Origin: Kiritimatiellia bacterium
GTDB lineage: Bacteria; Verrucomicrobiota; Kiritimatiellia; RFP12; UBA1067
Direction: 5' to 3'
Length of the DNA stretch: 8,291 bases
Assembly: GCA_028707675.1 (NCBI GenBank)
Contig: JAQWAM010000037.1
Location: 1 to 8,291, forward strand
In this document: positions 5,895 to 8,291 of the stretch, piece after piece
Position numbering within the stretch: position 1 is the first letter of the stretch
How the letters are laid out: every line of letters starts with the position of its first letter
Made by a program: the position numbers and the translations under genes
The notes under the pieces: model-generated
Told to the model about the DNA's origin: nothing
The model's input: only the letters and a program-made list of their open reading frames with translations
Database searches by the model: none

Positions 5895-7157
5895 ATGAAA
5901 ATAATGTTGTGTATTCTTGCGCTGGCACTTACGCAAAGCGCTTGGGCCTTGATCAGCGCTTTTCCGCATGAGGAAGACTTCGAGTATGGCGGCGCCTTGC
6001 CTTCTGGGTGGGTCAGTGATCCCGCCAGCGGGTACGAGTCCTGGGAGTGCAGGTCCGGCGTGATCGACGGTCCAGACGCGGATCACACTTCCGGCTCGGG
6101 CTATTTTGTGAGGGTCAACAACACCTGGCGCACGACGCTGACCTCCTGGCTCTATCTGCCGCCGCTCGACCTGTCCGGCATGACGCAGCCCGCTATCGCC
6201 TACTGGTACTGCGTGGGTGATGAAGGAGCCAGCGGTAACGAGGCCTACCTCTACTTGGAGGCGAAACAGGGTGAAAGCTGGGTGCAGGTCGGCACGGTCA
6301 AGCGCTGGACGCCATACTACTGGATCGAGTCGCTGGATTCGCTGGCCGCCCACCAATCCGCCAACACGCTGCTGCGTTTCCGCGTGCGGACCGATTCGAC
6401 CGCCACCGCAGAGGATGTCTGCATAGACGACGTGCGGATATTCGACAACACCAACGCGCCGGCCATTCCGACAATGCAGGCGCCGGCGCACGCCGCCTCG
6501 GGCGTACCGGTCTTCGCAACGCTGCGCTGGGAGCAGCGCGCCGGACTCACGGGCTACAGGCTGTATGTCGGAACCGATGGCGGCGGAACTGTCACGCCGT
6601 CGAACCTGCACAACGCTCTGGCGCTGCCCGGAACCGCCGGCCGCTACGGTCTTGACGACCTCGCCCCGTCCACGACCTACTATTGGCAGCTTGTGGCGGT
6701 CAACAGTGTCGGCGACAGCCCGGCCTCGCCGATACGCAGCTTCACCACCGGCGCGCGCACCACCGTCAACGCGTTTCCCCACACCCAGAGCATGAGTAAC
6801 GCCGGCAACACGCCGACAGGATGGATCAACGGGTTCAATGACGACGGTACGGGCTGGATGTTCCATGACTTCTACGCCGACCACACCACGGGGGACGGGT
6901 ATTACACCCATGTTGACGTCAACTATCAGAAGCCTGTCACAGCGATCACCAGCGCGTTTGTCTCGCCGCGTTTCGATCTTTCCGGAACGACCTATCCGAA
7001 ACTCTCCTATTGGTACCGCAAGGATGCCGACCCAGCTACAACTACAACAACAACTACCTTAAGGTCTATGTGTACTGCAACGGCGCGTGGCAAAGCGCGG
7101 CTGCGGCGAGCCATAACAGCGTGGCATCCGGCTGGGTCAACCAGGTGGTCGATCTGA
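5895..7157 (+). CDS. Large secreted modular protein, N-terminal part (frame breaks near 7031)
   Basis: AAGGAG (5882-5887) precedes the ATG by 7 bases. A Sec signal peptide, MKIMLCILALALTQSAWA, has its likely cleavage after Ala18. The first module (about 22-186) is a jellyroll of the MAM or cleaved-adhesin style: it opens FPHEEDFEYGGALPSGW (23-39), contains the strand AIAYWYCV, and closes with VCIDDVRIFDNT (175-186). A fibronectin-III-like module follows (about 188-286), from the S-G-V-P-V-x-A-T-L-R-W strand (202-212) to STTYYWQLVAVNSVGDSP (259-276) and the linker SFTTG. A second jellyroll starts at FPHTQSMSNAGNTPTGW (294-310) and is readable to about Asp379. Beyond that the frame reads as threonine- and arginine-rich nonsense and stops at 7157, while the module continues in another frame (next entry). 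The protein is probably surface-attached or released, binding or assembling on glycans or cells; no catalytic domain is visible here. Confidence 0.75.
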   Translation: MKIMLCILALALTQSAWALISAFPHEEDFEYGGALPSGWVSDPASGYESWECRSGVIDGPDADHTSGSGYFVRVNNTWRTTLTSWLYLPPLDLSGMTQPAIAYWYCVGDEGASGNEAYLYLEAKQGESWVQVGTVKRWTPYYWIESLDSLAAHQSANTLLRFRVRTDSTATAEDVCIDDVRIFDNTNAPAIPTMQAPAHAASGVPVFATLRWEQRAGLTGYRLYVGTDGGGTVTPSNLHNALALPGTAGRYGLDDLAPSTTYYWQLVAVNSVGDSPASPIRSFTTGARTTVNAFPHTQSMSNAGNTPTGWINGFNDDGTGWMFHDFYADHTTGDGYYTHVDVNYQKPVTAITSAFVSPRFDLSGTTYPKLSYWYRKDADPATTTTTTTLRSMCTATARGKARLRRAITAWHPAGSTRWSI

Positions 7158-8291
7158 CCCCTTACAAGACCGCCGACCTGCGGATCCGCTTCGATGCGGT
7201 GGAGCGCGGCTACTGGGATGGAGACATCCCCGTCGGACTGGACGATGTGACAATCTACGACGACACTGAAATTCCCTTGGCGACGACGGCGGTCAGACCG
7301 GCGGACAACGCGGTGGACGTGTACACGCGCGGCACACTGCAGTGGCAGTCGGTCGCGCGCGCCGACGACTATCTGTTCTCCTTCGGCACCGACGGCGCGG
7401 GCTCGGCGCTGCCCTCTAACATGTTCAACCGGGTCGCGCTCGGCAACGTCACCACGCGCGCCTATTCCGGTCTAGCCTACGGTACGGTCTACCGCTGGGC
7501 CATCACGCCGAAGAACCAGATCGGCGAGGCCACGAACATCCCGGTCTGGACCTTCACCACGCTGGCGCAGCCGCCCGCGCTGCCGTTCGAGGATGATTTC
7601 GATGCCGATCTTTCCGCGTGGTTCGTGCAGACCTCGGCCAGCGGCACTCTGACGCTCTCGACCGAGGATGCGGTCAGCGGCACCCGCGCCGCGCGGTCCG
7701 CGGCCGACAACACAGGCTCTTTCACCTATGGCGGTTCGACGCTCACGCGAACCTTCAGCCCGGCCACGAACCCGCAGCTTGCCTTCTGGTACCGCGTCAC
7801 GCCGGGAGACTACGCCGACGTGAGCGTGGACATCTTCGACGGCGCCTGGCACTACAGCGTCTGGTCCGGCGAGGCGGATGAATGGACGGAGGCGATTATT
7901 GACCTCGCGTCCTGCAACACCGAGGGCGGCGAGTTCATGGTGCGCGTCAATCTGAACGCTTACTACACGTCGTTCGGCGAGGCGGTGTCGCAAGTGGTTT
8001 ATCTCGATGATCTGCGTCTGTTGGAGGCGGGCGGCGCGCCGCTGGCGCCGCACACGCCCGCTCCGGCCGATGGCGCGGCCGGTGTGCCGGTCACCTCGCC
8101 GCTGCAATGGCAGCCTGGCATGTTCACCGCGCAAGTGTACGTCTACGGATCGACTAACGCATTGGCGGTGACCAACCTTCAGGGCGCGGCGCTTTGGACC
8201 GGGCCGCTCACGGAGGACATCGCCTGTCCGCCGATGCTGACCGGCGGGGCCACTTACTATTGGCGCGTGGTGGCATCCAACAGCTTCGGGG
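7032..8291 (+). CDS. Continuation of the large secreted modular protein in the shifted frame (3' end outside window)
   Basis: Codons starting at 7034 (SYNYNNNYLKVYVYCNGAW) complete the second jellyroll, which closes with VGLDDVTIYDDT near 7229-7264, the same closing motif as the first. Next come a fibronectin-III-like module (about 7268-7561, with GTLQW, TVYRWAITPKNQIGEA and WTFTT) and a third jellyroll (about 7562-8032), opening PALPFEDDFDADLSAW and closing VYLDDLRLLEAGG. A third fibronectin-III-like module then begins and includes GVPVTSPLQW and ATYYWRVVASNSFG. No stop occurs before 8291, so the gene continues beyond the window. This segment has no start of its own with a ribosome binding site. 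It is best read as the same gene as 5895-7157, separated by a single missing base, either a real mutation or a sequencing error. Confidence 0.75.

Noticed and set aside
5892..6911. A 339-codon open frame on the minus strand
   Set aside because: It lies wholly opposite the modular secreted protein, which has a signal peptide, ribosome binding site and repeated domain motifs. The minus-strand product is Arg/Gly/Val-rich without domains, as expected for a shadow in GC-rich coding DNA.
7010..7060. Programmed ribosomal frameshifting in the secreted protein
   Set aside because: There is no X-XXY-YYZ slippery heptamer or obvious downstream structure. A lost C in a short C run explains the frame change more simply.
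7472..8134. A 220-codon minus-strand frame
   Set aside because: It is opposite the shifted-frame continuation of the secreted protein and is arginine-rich with no recognisable motif.
1..8291. CRISPR array, tRNA or rRNA gene, transposase, phage or known defence system
   Set aside because: No regularly spaced repeats, RNA gene signatures or relevant protein motifs were found on either strand.

Overview
The window is a GC-rich, tightly packed bacterial segment in which every supportable gene lies on the plus strand. Three features suggest a glycan-oriented, Gram-negative-type bacterium of the Planctomycetes-Verrucomicrobia-Chlamydiae kind, perhaps a gut Kiritimatiellota, Lentisphaerota or Verrucomicrobiota member: two Tat-exported enzymes, a DegT-type aminotransferase, and a very large secreted protein of alternating jellyroll and fibronectin-III-like modules. 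This placement rests on style of gene content and is tentative; no rRNA, tRNA or universal marker is present.

Region A (1-1701) is an operon fragment. It holds the C-terminal end of a protein finishing in a fibronectin-III-like fold, a possible 29-residue hydrophobic peptide, a complete Tat-type, probably lipid-anchored metallo-beta-lactamase-fold hydrolase, and the first codons of another exported protein whose reading frame soon stops. The last three start codons each sit within 2 bases of, or overlap, the preceding stop, so translation is probably coupled. A bulged hairpin and an AT-richer gap (1661-1841) mark the end of this block.

Region B (1842-4323) is a two-gene unit. The first gene encodes a Tat-exported protein resembling the polysaccharide-deacetylase / (beta/alpha) barrel fold. 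The second, 25 bp downstream, encodes a cytoplasmic PLP-dependent DegT/DnrJ/EryC1/StrS aminotransferase. Together they suggest amino-sugar or surface-glycan metabolism, but no substrate can be read from the sequence.

Region C (4442-8291) starts with an AraC-family regulator carrying a GyrI-like ligand domain and ending in a plausible intrinsic terminator. It continues with a three-helix small membrane protein and, 38 bp further, a large Sec-secreted modular protein that runs off the window. The junction of the last two is a 21-bp tandem duplication covering the stop codon. The modular protein carries an apparent 1-base deletion near 7031, after which the coding continues in another frame to the window end. 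I found no CRISPR array, RNA gene, transposase or recognisable defence system.
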